Origin: Polynucleobacter necessarius
GTDB lineage: Bacteria; Pseudomonadota; Gammaproteobacteria; Burkholderiales; Burkholderiaceae
NCBI RefSeq assembly: GCF_900096755.1
Contig: NZ_LT615227.1
Span: 1,538,538-1,602,537, forward strand
DNA length: 64,000 nt
Direction of reading: 5' to 3'
The translations under genes and the position numbers were made by a program. This document shows positions 1-9,571 of the stretch, in pieces. A model generated the notes under the pieces. The model did not search any database, had not been told where the DNA came from, and saw only the letters and a list, made by a program, of their open reading frames with translations. The stretch's first letter is position 1. Every line of letters starts with the position of its first letter.

Positions 1-572
1 CCGTTTTGTAAAAGGCGGTGTGACTTAAGAAGATGGCAAAGCCAAATTTCATCAGCTCAAAGGCTAAGGCGGCAAAAGCATCAACCCAAAGAATCTTGGC
101 ATAAGGCAATATCTTGTATACGACCGCAAATACCGCAACCGCCATGAGTACTGGCGCTATAAATAATCACCTTCTTAAGCAGTGGCCTACTCTGCTTCAC
201 TTTAAAAATTTGGTTAAAGGCCCCCTCAATCACTGCAAGAGTCATGATTGTGGTGACCACCAATCCAATTAGACCGACGAAGGTAAGGCCGCTGGCTTTT
301 GAGGAAAATTGGTCTAAATACATGAAGACCTGTTGATTTAAGCCGCCAGGCATGTACGTATCTAACAACCATGTTCTGAACGTATTTTTTACCTGAATAA
401 CGCTTGGTAGGTAACCTATCAGCATTGTGGCTATGGTAATCATTGGCACAAGGGATAAAGTGGTCGTAAACGATAGGCTTGCGGCAATTTGCTTTAAATT
501 TTGATCGCGGTTTCCCTCCCAGAGCTCTTTGCCCAGGGAGAGCCATAATTGGGGGTTACGAATAATGCGCAT
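1..572 (-). pseudogene. yihY: YihY/BrkB-family inner membrane protein, frameshifted and cut by window edge
   Basis: Family: multi-pass inner membrane proteins (YihY/virulence factor BrkB), usually about 400 residues with six membrane segments; molecular role unclear. The N-terminal part (ATG at 572) reads in frame with family-like hydrophobic segments (LSFTTTLSLVPMITIATML; GLTFVGLIGLVVTTIMTLAV). Around position 155 the frame breaks and runs to a stop at 81. In the adjacent frame the family-like sequence continues (MAVAVFAVVYKILPYAKILW and on) without a stop to the window edge. A small indel at a GC-rich spot therefore explains the break. It is divergent from wrbA with only 22 bases between the starts. 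The rest of the gene lies outside the window, so other lesions cannot be excluded. Confidence 0.85.
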
Positions 573-585
573 CGCCGTATCATAA

Positions 586-1199
<614 letters not shown>

Positions 1200-1216
1200 T
1201 AACAATTTTGCGAGCA

Positions 1217-1612
1217 ATGAATATGTATCAGAAAATTCTTGAAAAGAATCCCTACCAGCTAATAGCGACAGCGGCATTTATCGATCTATTCATTCTGTGC
1301 GTTTGCTGGGAATGGTTTATTTCACCACTGCGCCCTGGTGGATCTTGGTTGATCTTAAAAGGCGTTCCTTTGCTATTTGCTATTCCTGGTTTATGGAAAG
1401 GCAAGGTTTACACCATGCAATGGGCATCAATGCTAATTTTGCTTTACGTGACCGAAGGGTTGGTACGAATTCTAGAAACTGGAGCAAACTTTTGGCTCGC
1501 GCTATTAGAGACAATTCTTGCCACTATCGGCTTTATATGTTTATTAGTTTATTTAAAGCCCATTAAAAAAGAAGCTAAAAGTCTTAAGAAAATGCGTGAG
1601 GCAAAAGGCTGA
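1217..1612 (+). CDS. DUF2069 family small inner membrane protein
   Basis: A 131-residue protein of the DUF2069 family, whose function is unknown. Four hydrophobic stretches (about residues 14-33, 39-57, 65-81 and 88-110) indicate an integral inner membrane protein, followed by a basic tail (KPIKKEAKSLKKMREAK). I chose the ATG at 1217; an in-frame TTG nine bases upstream would be a rarer start. The TGA at 1610-1612 overlaps the ATG of the following FAD-oxidase by one base, so translation was probably coupled. It sits between wrbA and the oxidase, both broken, yet it is intact. Confidence 0.85.
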   Translation: MNMYQKILEKNPYQLIATAAFIDLFILCVCWEWFISPLRPGGSWLILKGVPLLFAIPGLWKGKVYTMQWASMLILLYVTEGLVRILETGANFWLALLETILATIGFICLLVYLKPIKKEAKSLKKMREAKG

Positions 1613-3167
1613 TGCAATCTTTCATCAAGCGGCTTCATGGCATTTTGAGTGCGCAATACATTCTTACCGAAGAGGCTGATAAAGCATCCTACCTAACGGA
1701 TTGGCGCAAACGCTATACGGGCAAAGCTTTGGCTGTTGTGTTGCCTAATAGCGCTGATGAAATATCACAGATTGTTCAGGCATGTGCGCAGAGCAATGTA
1801 GCGATTGTTCCCCAGGGTGGCCATACTGGCTTTTGCGGTGGAGCTACGCCAGATAGTTAGTGGTAAGCAAATTATTTTGAACCTCAAGCGCATGAATCGA
1901 ATATTGGATATAGATAGCGCCAATCAAACCATCACGTTAGAGGCTGGCTGTATCTTGCAATCAGTTCAAGAGCAAGCTGCAGAGCATGGGTTTTTATTTC
2001 CTTTAAGTCTTGGTGCCGAAGGAAGCTGCATGATTGGAGGCAATCTTGCAACCAATGCGGGCGGCACAAATGTGCTGCGTTATGGAAATACGCGTGACTT
2101 ATGCCTTGGGTTGGAAGTAGTTACCGCTAAAGGTGAAATTTGGGATGGCTTAAAGGGCTTGCGCAAAGACAATACCGGCTATGACTTACGAGATCTATTT
2201 ATTGGGTCCGAAGGCACGCTAGGCATTATTACCGCTGCAGTGATGAAGCTCTATCCCCTGCCCATCTCACAATGGACAACACTGGTTGCAGTCGATAGCG
2301 TTGCATCTACCATCGATTTATTAAATTTATTCCAGAAACGCGCAACATCAATACTTACCGGATTTGAAATGATGACGCAGGAGTCTTTGGAATTAAATAC
2401 AAAGCACTTTCCGCACATGGCTAATCCGCTACAAGGCAATCCAGCCTACACAGTATTAATTGAGCTTTCTGATCACGAGAGCGAGGAGCATGTAAGGTAG
2501 CTCCTGGAAACTGTTTTGGAGGAAGCACATTCGAGGCGAATTTGATTTCTGATGCTGTCATTGCCAGTAACTTAAGTCAGGCTAAATCGTTTTGGCAGAT
2601 GCGCGAGCACATTACCCTAGCTCAAGCTGAAGAAGGCGCCAATCTAAAACATGACATCACCATCCCTCTTTCGGCCCTTGAAAGCTTTATTGAGGAAGCG
2701 GATGGTTTAATGCGCTCTAAATATCCAGGCGTCAGAATCATTAATTTCGGACACTTGGGCGACGGCAATCTTCACTACAACATTGCCCCACCGCTTGGAG
2801 TTGACCCTAAATCATTCAATCTGGCCAATGAAAAAGCTATCCATGAGCTGATTTATAGCCAAGTTGAACGCTGCAAGGGCTCCATTTCTGCAGAACACGG
2901 TGTGGGTGTGGGGCAGCTTAAATTAGATGGATTAAGGGCTCACAAGGGTGCGGTAGCCCACGACCTCATGAGAGCCCTTAAAACGGCACAAGACTCAAAC
3001 GTTGGGCCCGTGCAATTCAACAGATCGACTTGTCCAAAAGGACGCCTGAGGTCGCTATTGGCTACTTAGATAGCAAATATCGCGATATTGCTTGGCGTTA
3101 CATCCGAATTCTTGGCTTTGAGCGCACCATCAGCTTCATGGCCAGTAATAATTTTCACCCAGAATAA
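1612..3167 (+). pseudogene. FAD-linked oxidase (GlcD/D-2-hydroxyacid dehydrogenase type), multiply broken
   Basis: Family: FAD-binding PCMH-type dehydrogenases of D-lactate, glycolate or D-2-hydroxyglutarate. Seen: an N-terminal FAD-binding motif (VPQGGHTGFCGGA) and GCMIGGNLATNAGGTNVLRYGN-like residues split over two frames, then the C-terminal cap (FGHLGDGNLHYNI; AEHGVG). Lesions: an extra T at 1857-1858 (AGTAGT to AGTTAGT) creates a stop; a nonsense TAG at 2498-2500 lies where the frame otherwise continues; a missing T near 2529 shifts frame again. The expected C-terminal NPGK motif is absent. Instead an unrelated-looking frame (opening about 2982, with SKYRDIAWRYIRILGFE) runs to a TAA at 3165-3167. 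No functional product is plausible. Exact substrate is unknown. Confidence 0.9.
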
Positions 3168-3174
3168 AGCTATA

Positions 3175-3208
3175 AAACCCTAAATATCTGATTTATTTAG
3201 GTTTTTTT
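3175..3208 (+). terminator. Rho-independent terminator after the FAD-oxidase remnant
   Basis: Left arm CCTAAATA (3179-3186) pairs with TATTTAGG (3194-3201), a 7-base loop lies between, and outer A/T pairs extend it. A run of seven T follows. It also lies just beyond the ancestral stop of the convergent hydrolase, so it could serve both strands. Confidence 0.65.
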
Positions 3209-3234
3209 GTTTTTATGGGGTTTTTGGTATCCAT

Positions 3235-4129
3235 TTAAGCAAAAAACTGCTTTGATTCGGCTATAACTACCTCGGGAAGCTCCTCAGGTATGTAATGTCC
3301 ACAAGGGGCCGCCATGCCGCTAACATCAGTGGCTACCCTTTTCCAGTCATCTACCGGTGCAAAACACTTATTTACAAGTCCATGCTCCCCCCAAAGTACC
3401 CTTTATGGGCATCTGAAGTCGTTTTCCTTGCTCGCGGTCTGCGCGATCATGCACTAAATCAATGGTGGCAGCCGCTCGATAATCCTCACACATTGCGTGC
3501 ATGCAATCTGGGTTAGTTGCTCCAGCTAAGTACTCGCTCCATCGATCCAGTGAAAAAATACCAGCTCCCGCATGGCGCCCCATGTGATTCTTTAGCCAGT
3601 ATTCAGGATTGGCACCAATCATCGTTTCTGGTACGGGCTCAGGCTGGATTAAAAAGAACCAATACCAATAACCCTTGGCAAACTCCATCGAAGTGTTTTC
3701 ATACATCGTCAGGGTTGGAGATATATCTAAGGCCATCAGCTTTGTAACGCTTTTGGGAAAGTCCATTGCCAGGCGGTGGGAAACGTGTCCACCACGATCA
3801 TGCCCGAGCAGGAAAAACTTTTCATAACCCAATGAATGCATTAAGGCATGCTGGTCGGCAGCCATGGAGCGCTTCGAATAAGTTGAATGATCTGGATTTC
3901 CATGTGGCTTAGAAGATTGGCCGTAACCGCGAAGATCGGCAGCAATCACCGTAAAAGATTTAGAGAGCTCCGGTGCGACTTGGTGCCAGATCGCTTTTGT
4001 TTGAGGGAAGCCATGAAGCATCAGTAATGCGGGACCGCTACCACCAATTTGATAGGCAATATCAATTGCCCCGTCATTCGATGAAACGGTAGTTACCCTG
4101 CTCTCAAATCCAGGAAAGATGATCGCCAT
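3235..4129 (-). pseudogene. Alpha/beta hydrolase (haloacetate dehalogenase/epoxide hydrolase type), frameshifted
   Basis: Alpha/beta-fold hydrolase. Seen: oxyanion region LMLHGFPQTKAIWH near residue 37, DLRGYGQSSKP, and a nucleophile elbow LLGHDRGGHVSHRL near residue 107 in which Asp replaces Ser. That is typical of fluoroacetate/haloacetate dehalogenases and epoxide hydrolases. The open frame stops at 3368. From there the next frame gives a natural C-terminus (EHGLVNKCFAPVDDW ... CGHYIPEELPEV) to a TAA at 3235-3237. The switch falls at a run of six C (3387-3392; G on the coding strand). The presumed catalytic His in GHYIPEE lies in the displaced frame, so the truncated product should be inactive. 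Downstream of the EF-hand gene on the same strand. Confidence 0.87.
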
Positions 4130-4135
4130 AAAAAA

Positions 4136-4399
4136 TTATCCATCAGCTACCGCTTGAATTTCGGATACGGTCAAATAACCCTTGTTGCCGGAATCTATGT
4201 AGGAAAAGTGATCGTAAATACGCGGCATGCAGCCTTTTGCCTCGTCCTTGGTTAGCTTGCCGTCATGATTGATATCGCACTTAGCAAATCGTTGGGCGAT
4301 TTCACGATTTTTGCTAGCGTCATCTGCATAGCTAGAAAAAGTGACAAATAAAAGACCCAAGAAAATTGCAGTCAGTTTTAAGAAATGATTTGTAACCAT
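4136..4399 (-). CDS. Small secreted EF-hand protein
   Basis: An 87-residue protein with an N-terminal signal peptide (hydrophobic FLKLTAIFLGLLFVTFSSYA, likely cut before DDASK). One canonical EF-hand loop is visible (DINHDGKLTKDE, about residues 42-53) and a second degenerate one (DSGNKGYLTVSE, about 69-80). Family knowledge: such proteins bind Ca2+ in the periplasm or outside; a specific partner cannot be named. The start lies one base past the stop of the upstream DUF3313 lipoprotein, and the broken hydrolase begins seven bases downstream, so the three probably share a transcript. Confidence 0.8.
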   Translation of the reverse strand: MVTNHFLKLTAIFLGLLFVTFSSYADDASKNREIAQRFAKCDINHDGKLTKDEAKGCMPRIYDHFSYIDSGNKGYLTVSEIQAVADG

Positions 4400-4400
4400 T

Positions 4401-5084
4401 TTATTTTCCAGTAGGAGTTAGATTTGCGGAAGTTTCCATTGCAACCCGCACTACCTTCTTCGCCATTTCAATAATAGACTCTACGGAGCCTGAGCCAGTT
4501 CTAAATGATTCCCCTTGAATTGTTACCAAGCCTTCACCCAATAACTCTTTTGTTTGGCTATCAGTAATTTTGCTTTCGACGAGCAATGCAGGTGTCTTGG
4601 AGTTCACGCCGCCCGCATAGGTTGCTGCATTAACTGCTAAACCAATCGGCGTAAAGTTCCAAGGCTGCAAACTATTTACAGAGCTTTCGGCGCCAGTAAT
4701 GCCAACGGTTATACGCGCTACACCGGGACCAGGGCTTGTGACAATGCGAATATTACCGCGAGAATTTACTGCGGAAACCATTGAATCTTGCAGTGTAATT
4801 TGAGCCTGAGAAATCGCTTCTGCGCTAATCTCTTTGGTCGCACTTTGGTTTAGGTAGATTGGATCAAGAATGACAGCGGTGTAATTTCCGGGATTTACTC
4901 CAGACTTACGGTATCTCCAGATGCGCGCATCTGACTGACTTGTAGCCATTGGTACCAATACAGAGTAATTTGGCAAGAAACCTGATCGTGGCATTGGCTC
5001 TGAAGCAAGCTTTGGTGTGTTGCTACATGCCGCCAAAATAACAGCGGTCGAAATGGATGCTGCTACTACGATGAATTTACGCAT
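4401..5084 (-). CDS. DUF3313-like outer membrane lipoprotein
   Basis: A 227-residue protein with a lipoprotein signal (hydrophobic segment ending in the lipobox ILAAC, Cys about residue 20). The body (DPIYLNQSATKEISAEAISQ; pattern of an approximately 200-residue mixed domain) resembles DUF3313, a family of Gram-negative lipoproteins without known function. A good ribosome site, AGGA, lies before the ATG at 5084. It sits directly upstream of the EF-hand gene with a one-base gap. The frameshifted lipoprotein upstream now overlaps its first 19 bases, which it did not do ancestrally. DUF assignment is from resemblance only. Confidence 0.72.
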   Translation of the reverse strand: MRKFIVVAASISTAVILAACSNTPKLASEPMPRSGFLPNYSVLVPMATSQSDARIWRYRKSGVNPGNYTAVILDPIYLNQSATKEISAEAISQAQITLQDSMVSAVNSRGNIRIVTSPGPGVARITVGITGAESSVNSLQPWNFTPIGLAVNAATYAGGVNSKTPALLVESKITDSQTKELLGEGLVTIQGESFRTGSGSVESIIEMAKKVVRVAMETSANLTPTGK

Positions 5085-5509
5085 CTGAATTCCTTTAGTT
5101 GGTGCAAATAAATACGGGATGGATTAATCGGGGATGGGGCATGGCAACATACCGCCAGTTTTTTATGAATCTGAGGTTTGCAATCCGGCGGGCGTGCCGA
5201 GGACTCAATAGCTGCTGCAGCGGGTGAATTTGATTTAATTACTGAATCAGCGTTTGGCGTTGAGCCAGCTGTCGCACCAACCACGCTAGGTGGTGAAGTT
5301 GCTGAAGAGACTTTTTGCGGCTCAAGGCCAACCGAGCGATAAAAGGATTTATCTGATCCAGGGCAAGGCATAACGGTCCCAGTCTTTGGGTTTATTACAT
5401 CCTTACACTGAGGATTGGCTTCAAGTCGCGCCTCTAATTTGGCAACAGTGCATGCAGAGAGCGTTAATAAACCAAGCATCAAAATCAATAACCTGGTTGA
5501 CGAGAGCAT
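5066..5509 (-). CDS. Small lipoprotein with frameshifted C-terminus
   Basis: No family recognised. The 147-residue frame starts with a lipoprotein signal (LLILMLGLLTLSAC, Cys about residue 20). It carries a Cys-containing motif (NPKTGTVMPCPGSD) and an Ala/Ser/Pro-rich linker. Near the end the sequence DCKPQIHKK is followed by out-of-family residues. If the T6 tract at 5159-5164 were T7, the protein would instead end KTGGMLPCPIPD with a stop at 5124-5126, echoing the KTG..MPCP motif seen earlier in the same protein. That internal repeat makes a one-base loss convincing. The present frame runs on into the DUF3313 gene. The protein is probably still made, with a changed tail of about 32 residues. 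Confidence 0.7.
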   Translation of the reverse strand: MLSSTRLLILMLGLLTLSACTVAKLEARLEANPQCKDVINPKTGTVMPCPGSDKSFYRSVGLEPQKVSSATSPPSVVGATAGSTPNADSVIKSNSPAAAAIESSARPPDCKPQIHKKLAVCCHAPSPINPSRIYLHQLKEFRCVNSS

Positions 5510-5526
5510 GCGGTGAGCCCGAATTT

Positions 5527-6261
5527 TTAGTATGCCAATATTTTTGAGAGGAAATCTTTAGCGCGGTGTGATCTAGCATCAGGGTTTCCAAAGAACTCAT
5601 CTTTGCTGCAATCTTCAATGATGCGACCTTGATCCATGAAGATCACGCGATTACTGACTTTCCTTGCAAAGCCCATTTCGTGAGTTACGCAGCACATAGT
5701 CATGCCTTCATTGGCTAATTTCACCATAACATCTAGAACTTCGCCTACCATTTCTGGGTCAAGCGCTGATGTAGGCTCATCGAAGAGCATCACAATCGGA
5801 TCCATACTCAATGCGCGCGCAATAGCAACGCGTTGTTGTTGGCCGCCAGAGAGTTGACCGGGGAACTTATCTTTCTGAGCCATTAAGCCGACTCGCTCTA
5901 AGTACTTTAGACCATGCGCTTTGGCTTCATCGGCTGAGCGACCTAATACTTTCATTTGGGCCAGCGTGAGGTTTTCCGTAATACTCAAATGGGGGAATAG
6001 CTCAAAGTGCTGAAACACCATCCCTACCCTAGCTCTTAACTTAGGAAGATTGGTTTTTGGATCGTGTAGACGAATACCATCAACGGTAATTTCACCAGCC
6101 TGAAATGGCTCGAGCGCATTGATTGTCTTAATGAGCGTAGATTTGCCGGATCCCGATGGGCCGCAAATAACAACTACCTCACCTTTTTGGATTGAAGCGC
6201 TGCAATCAGTGAGAACCTGAAAGTTGCCATACCATTTTGAGACATTTTGAAGTTCAATCAT
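5527..6261 (-). CDS. gltL: Glutamate/aspartate ABC transporter ATP-binding protein
   Basis: ATPase subunit (244 residues) of a polar amino-acid ABC importer, on the cytoplasmic face of the inner membrane. Seen: Walker A GPSGSGKS about residues 34-41, Q-loop [10 protein letters not shown], signature LSGGQQQR about residue 138, Walker [14 protein letters not shown], and switch His in VTHEMGFA. Length and motifs match GltL/GlnQ-type ATPases. It is the last gene of the gltI-J-K-L block; a 31-base gap separates it from gltK. All four subunits are intact, unlike many surrounding genes. Confidence 0.93.
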   Translation of the reverse strand: MIELQNVSKWYGNFQVLTDCSASIQKGEVVVICGPSGSGKSTLIKTINALEPFQAGEITVDGIRLHDPKTNLPKLRARVGMVFQHFELFPHLSITENLTLAQMKVLGRSADEAKAHGLKYLERVGLMAQKDKFPGQLSGGQQQRVAIARALSMDPIVMLFDEPTSALDPEMVGEVLDVMVKLANEGMTMCCVTHEMGFARKVSNRVIFMDQGRIIEDCSKDEFFGNPDARSHRAKDFLSKILAY

Positions 6262-6292
6262 GATGAATTGCTTGTCTAATATTAAAGATAAA

Positions 6293-6961
6293 TTAGCGAA
6301 TAATCGCCACTTTGGACTGCACTCTTCTCATAATTTTTGAGAGCGAGAAGCAGATGATGAAATAAGCAAATGCAGCGAGGATATAAGTCTCAATTGGACG
6401 ACCATAATTCTTACCGGCAATTTCAAAGCCTTTTAATAGGTCATACGCACCGATTGCATAAACCAAAGATGTGTCTTGAAACAAAATGATGGTTTGGGTC
6501 ATGAATACCGGAATCATATTTCTAAAAGCTTGCGGCAAAACAATGAAGCGCATGTTTTGACCGTAAGTCATGCCAAGAGCTTGCGCTGCGTATCCCTGGC
6601 CTTTGGGAACAGACTGAATGCCGGCACGCACAATTTCAGAAAAGAATGCACCTTCAAATGCAATAAAAGTAATCGTAGCCGAGAGATCAGCTCCAATAGG
6701 CCTGCCAATAAGCATTGGAATCAATAAGAAGAACCATAAGATCACCATAACCAATGGAATCGATCGCATGGTGTTGACGTAAATAGTTGCCGGATAAACC
6801 AAGCTTGGTCTGCCAGACAAGCGCATCAGCGCCAAGAAGGTTCCAAAAACAATTCCGCCAACTGTAGCGATTACTGTTAATTGGAGGCTGAAGAGCATGC
6901 CCTTCAGAATGTAGTTAGTAAAAAGATCCCAATTGTAAAAACTCAGGTCTAGGCTCAACAT
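6293..6961 (-). CDS. gltK: Glutamate/aspartate ABC transporter permease
   Basis: A 222-residue inner membrane permease of the His/Glu/Gln family. Seen: several hydrophobic helices from about residue 20, and the EAA-loop region ([20 protein letters not shown], about residues 112-131), which docks onto the ATPase. The partner permease gltJ carries the equivalent RAGIQSLPSGQ motif, so the two form a heterodimeric channel. Starts at the ATG at 6961, 23 bases after gltJ ends. Confidence 0.92.
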   Translation of the reverse strand: MLSLDLSFYNWDLFTNYILKGMLFSLQLTVIATVGGIVFGTFLALMRLSGRPSLVYPATIYVNTMRSIPLVMVILWFFLLIPMLIGRPIGADLSATITFIAFEGAFFSEIVRAGIQSVPKGQGYAAQALGMTYGQNMRFIVLPQAFRNMIPVFMTQTIILFQDTSLVYAIGAYDLLKGFEIAGKNYGRPIETYILAAFAYFIICFSLSKIMRRVQSKVAIIR

Positions 6962-6984
6962 GTGGACACCATTAATTTAGTCAT

Positions 6985-7767
6985 TTAGTGGGCCGCCGCT
7001 TCAGTGTTCGACACAATAAAACCGGGAATGCGTGAGCGCTTCTCAATATAGGCCATCACGCGATTTACTGCGAATGCAGAAAGTGCGTAAAGGAATGTAA
7101 CGGCTAAATAAATCTCAACGCCATGTGCAGTTTCTTCTTGCGCCTGCATTGCAAATAATGTGAGCTCTGGAACGGAAACGGCAAATGCTACTGAAGAGTT
7201 CTTGATGAGATTCATGCTCTCAGAAGTCAATGGCGGAATCACAATTCTTAACGCCATTGGCAAGATGATGTATCGGTAGCTCTGAAACGTATTAAGTCCA
7301 AGCGCAGTAGCTGCAGCCCTTTGCCCTGAAGGAAGTGACTGAATACCCGCCCTAACCTGCTCTGCAATACGTACAGAGGTAAAAAATCCCAAGGCGATAC
7401 TAACCAACAAATAAGAGGGGAAACCTTTTAAGGGTGGAATGAAGGCCGGAATAACGTGATACCAAAGAAACACCTTAACCAAGATCGGGATATTTCTAAA
7501 GAGTTCGACCCAAGCCGTGGAAAGGCGCACTAAAAATCGATTGAGTGCGGTTTCGTTTGGCAGTGTCCGCAATGTTCCCATTACGGCACCAAGCGAGAGT
7601 GCAATAGCCAAACCAAGACCTGCAACAGCCAAGGTCCACCCCCATGCCTTCATCAGCCAGTCTAAATAGCTGGGGTCAGCATTTTGCCCAATACCAAGTA
7701 AAGCGGAGAAGCAGTGATCAACCACTTCTCCGTCTAAGGTGCTTTTACAAAAGATTCCTAAATCCAT
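6985..7767 (-). CDS. gltJ: Glutamate/aspartate ABC transporter permease
   Basis: A 260-residue inner membrane permease paired with GltK. The N-terminus is periplasmic-looking (about 35 residues), followed by helices (LAVAGLGLAIALSLGAVMGT and others). The EAA-loop is at EQVRAGIQSLPSGQRAAATA. Length is in the usual range for GltJ, though the N-terminal stretch contains two cysteines (CKS, HCF) that I do not associate with the family. Located 26 bases after the binding-protein gene. Assigned to glutamate/aspartate by homology and context; other acidic or polar amino acids are possible. Confidence 0.9.
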   Translation of the reverse strand: MDLGIFCKSTLDGEVVDHCFSALLGIGQNADPSYLDWLMKAWGWTLAVAGLGLAIALSLGAVMGTLRTLPNETALNRFLVRLSTAWVELFRNIPILVKVFLWYHVIPAFIPPLKGFPSYLLVSIALGFFTSVRIAEQVRAGIQSLPSGQRAAATALGLNTFQSYRYIILPMALRIVIPPLTSESMNLIKNSSVAFAVSVPELTLFAMQAQEETAHGVEIYLAVTFLYALSAFAVNRVMAYIEKRSRIPGFIVSNTEAAAH

Positions 7768-7793
7768 ATAAACCTATCTATCAGCGATTTGAA

Positions 7794-8708
7794 TTATTTC
7801 TTGTTGTAATCTTCTGCAGGCTTGTCATTCAAGTTTGCCCAAGCATTTTTAGTTGCTGGAGATAACTCAAGACCTACTACGATATTTTTCGGTGGAATTG
7901 GTGATAAGAACCATTTGTTCCAAAGCTTTGGCATGTTGCCATTAGCAACGATTTTTGCAATCGCAGCATTTACAGCAGCTTTGAATTCAGGGTCATCCTT
8001 ACGAACCATGATGGCGATTGGCTCTGTAGCCAAGACTTCACCAACAATTTTGTAGTCCTTAGGGTTCTTAGAGTTAGCAATATTGCCTGCCAAAATAGAA
8101 CTATCCATTACGAAGGCGTCAGCACGACCTGATTCCAATAGCAAAAAGCTATCAGCATGGTCTTTACCGAATACCTCATCAAAGTTCACGCCATTAGCCT
8201 TCTCATACTTACGCAACAATTGAACTGATGTTGTGCCGGTAGTTGTAGCCACTTTCTTGCCAGCCAACTGAGAAATAGAGTTGATGCCAGAATTTGCTTT
8301 TACGGTGATGCGTACTTCTTCAACATACAGCGTGTTTGCAAAACCAACGTCTTTTGCGCGATTCACGAAATTTGTGGCCGTACCGCACTCGATATCCACT
8401 GTGCCGTTTTGCACCAATGGAACGCGATTCTGTGATGTCACAGGTTGATAGTTGATGCGCAAAGTGCTCATGCCGAGCTTATCTTTGATGTCGCCCAAAA
8501 TCATGCGGCAAATTTCTACATGGTAACCATCGAAACGGCTATCGCCAGTGGTGTATGACATTGGAATAGAAGACTCACGAACACCCATTGTTGCGGCGCC
8601 TGAAGACTTGATTTTGTCCATCGTTTGGCTAGCGGCTTGAACATTCAATGCACCAAACAACAAGCCTGCTGCTACTAAGCCTGCGTTAATTAAATTCTTG
8701 CTTTTCAT
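7794..8708 (-). CDS. gltI: Periplasmic glutamate/aspartate-binding protein
   Basis: Solute-binding protein (304 residues, SBP family 3) that captures acidic amino acids in the periplasm and delivers them to GltJK. Seen: a cleavable signal peptide (ending NVQAASQT, about residue 26), the SBP-3 core (GVRESSIPMSYTTGDSRFDG ... HVEICR), FVNRAKDVGFA, and TTTGTTSVQLLRKY. First gene of the glt operon. A plausible sigma-70 promoter lies about 30 bases upstream of its ATG. The final residues (EDYNKK) resemble a natural family end. Confidence 0.92.
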   Translation of the reverse strand: MKSKNLINAGLVAAGLLFGALNVQAASQTMDKIKSSGAATMGVRESSIPMSYTTGDSRFDGYHVEICRMILGDIKDKLGMSTLRINYQPVTSQNRVPLVQNGTVDIECGTATNFVNRAKDVGFANTLYVEEVRITVKANSGINSISQLAGKKVATTTGTTSVQLLRKYEKANGVNFDEVFGKDHADSFLLLESGRADAFVMDSSILAGNIANSKNPKDYKIVGEVLATEPIAIMVRKDDPEFKAAVNAAIAKIVANGNMPKLWNKWFLSPIPPKNIVVGLELSPATKNAWANLNDKPAEDYNKK

Positions 8709-8733
8709 AAGGAATCCCCTGTTTTAACTTTTA

Positions 8734-8763
8734 CTTATATTGATACAAATGTATTTATAGCAA
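8734..8763 (-). promoter_or_regulatory. Candidate sigma-70 promoter of the glt operon
   Basis: On the minus strand TTGCTA (8758-8763) and TATAAG (8734-8739) are separated by 18 bases and lie 26 bases or more upstream of the gltI ATG at 8708. The region is AT-rich. Assignment is by consensus similarity only. Confidence 0.4.
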
Positions 8764-8871
8764 ATTTAACAACCCTATAGCGGTTTTAATGCACGTAATT
8801 GATGATTACCCCAATAAATTATGGGTATATTTTGGAAAAACCAGGGAAACAGTGGGAATTGAGGAAGGATT

Positions 8872-8948
<77 letters not shown>

Positions 8949-8983
8949 ATAAATGCTGGAATTTAAGCTATACAAAGAGAAAG

Positions 8984-9060
8984 TGGTCGGAGTACAAGGA
9001 TTCGAACCTTGGACCCCCTGCTCCCAAAGCAGGTGCGCTACCAGGCTGCGCTACACTCCG
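8984..9060 (-). tRNA. tRNA-Pro (anticodon TGG), CCA encoded
   Basis: Complete cloverleaf on the minus strand. Acceptor CGGAGTG (5' end at 9060) pairs with TACTCCG; the D-arm contains GCGCAGCCTGGTAGCGC; the anticodon stem CCTGC/GCAGG encloses TTTGGGA with anticodon TGG; the T-arm is CAAGG-TTCGAAT-CCTTG; the discriminator is A. CCA is encoded at 8984-8986. Reads CCA and, by wobble, other proline codons. Confidence 0.96.
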
Positions 9061-9120
9061 ACGGAATCGATATTCTACACCGAGAGCGTCCTATGAGGCA
9101 AATCCTGTAAGATTCGCCTC

Positions 9121-9489
9121 ATGGTTGCCTATTTTTACAGCAAATTTACCAAGCAAACTCGGACTGCTCTATCAGTCTTTTTGCTGTTGTTTTGCTTGAT
9201 TGGCACCCACTGGATTGGGTTCTCACACAGCATTTCTCATGCGCAGCCTCAAGGCCAAGCAAATATCAGCCTCAATACAGAGAGCGCCCTGCCTTCGCTG
9301 AATCACAGCTCTGATGTCTGTCATTTGTTTGATGCGCTTACATTGGCTGGATTCATTGCTGTGGACTCTGTTGCTGGAGGTGTTCATAACGCCTTTACAC
9401 ACCAACCCAGTTTTTCAAATGCCTCTTTCATTGCTCAAGCAAGCATTAAGTCTTACCAATCAAGAGCCCCGCCCAGCCTTCTTCTTTAA
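9121..9489 (+). CDS. Small secreted/membrane protein preceding a metal receptor (DUF2946-like)
   Basis: 122 residues. An N-terminal hydrophobic segment (TALSVFLLLFCLIGTHWIGF, about residues 15-34) acts as signal or anchor. It is followed by scattered His residues (FSHSISHAQ; NHSSDVCHLFDALTL), an Ala/Ser stretch and a terminal SRAPPSLLL. The layout resembles DUF2946/CopL-like small proteins often found upstream of metal-related TonB receptors, but the match is loose. It ends 82 bases before the ZnuD-like receptor and is probably co-transcribed with it. A role in metal sensing or delivery is inference from position and the His/Cys content. Confidence 0.55.
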   Translation: MVAYFYSKFTKQTRTALSVFLLLFCLIGTHWIGFSHSISHAQPQGQANISLNTESALPSLNHSSDVCHLFDALTLAGFIAVDSVAGGVHNAFTHQPSFSNASFIAQASIKSYQSRAPPSLLL

Positions 9490-9501
9490 ATCACCTTAGC
9501 G

Positions 9502-9520
9502 ACTAGTTGCCATAACTAGT
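9502..9520. promoter_or_regulatory. Inverted repeat upstream of the TonB receptor
   Basis: Perfect 7-bp arms ACTAGTT (9502-9508) and AACTAGT (9514-9520) around GCCAT, in the 82-base gap before the receptor start. It could be an operator, for example for a metal-responsive repressor, or an mRNA hairpin. I cannot match it to a known consensus. Confidence 0.4.
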
Positions 9521-9571
9521 TAATGATATTTATATGCGCCCTTTGTTGGCGTAGTGCAAGAAGGTTTTTAA

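Noticed and set aside
1805..2500. A stand-alone oxidase starting at 1805
   Set aside because: The apparent start is out-of-frame sequence overlapping the upstream fragment; it is the middle part of one broken gene.
8790..8840. Hairpin TACCC...GGGTA as terminator of tRNA-Arg
   Set aside because: Five base pairs with a mismatch and no T-run; too weak to call.
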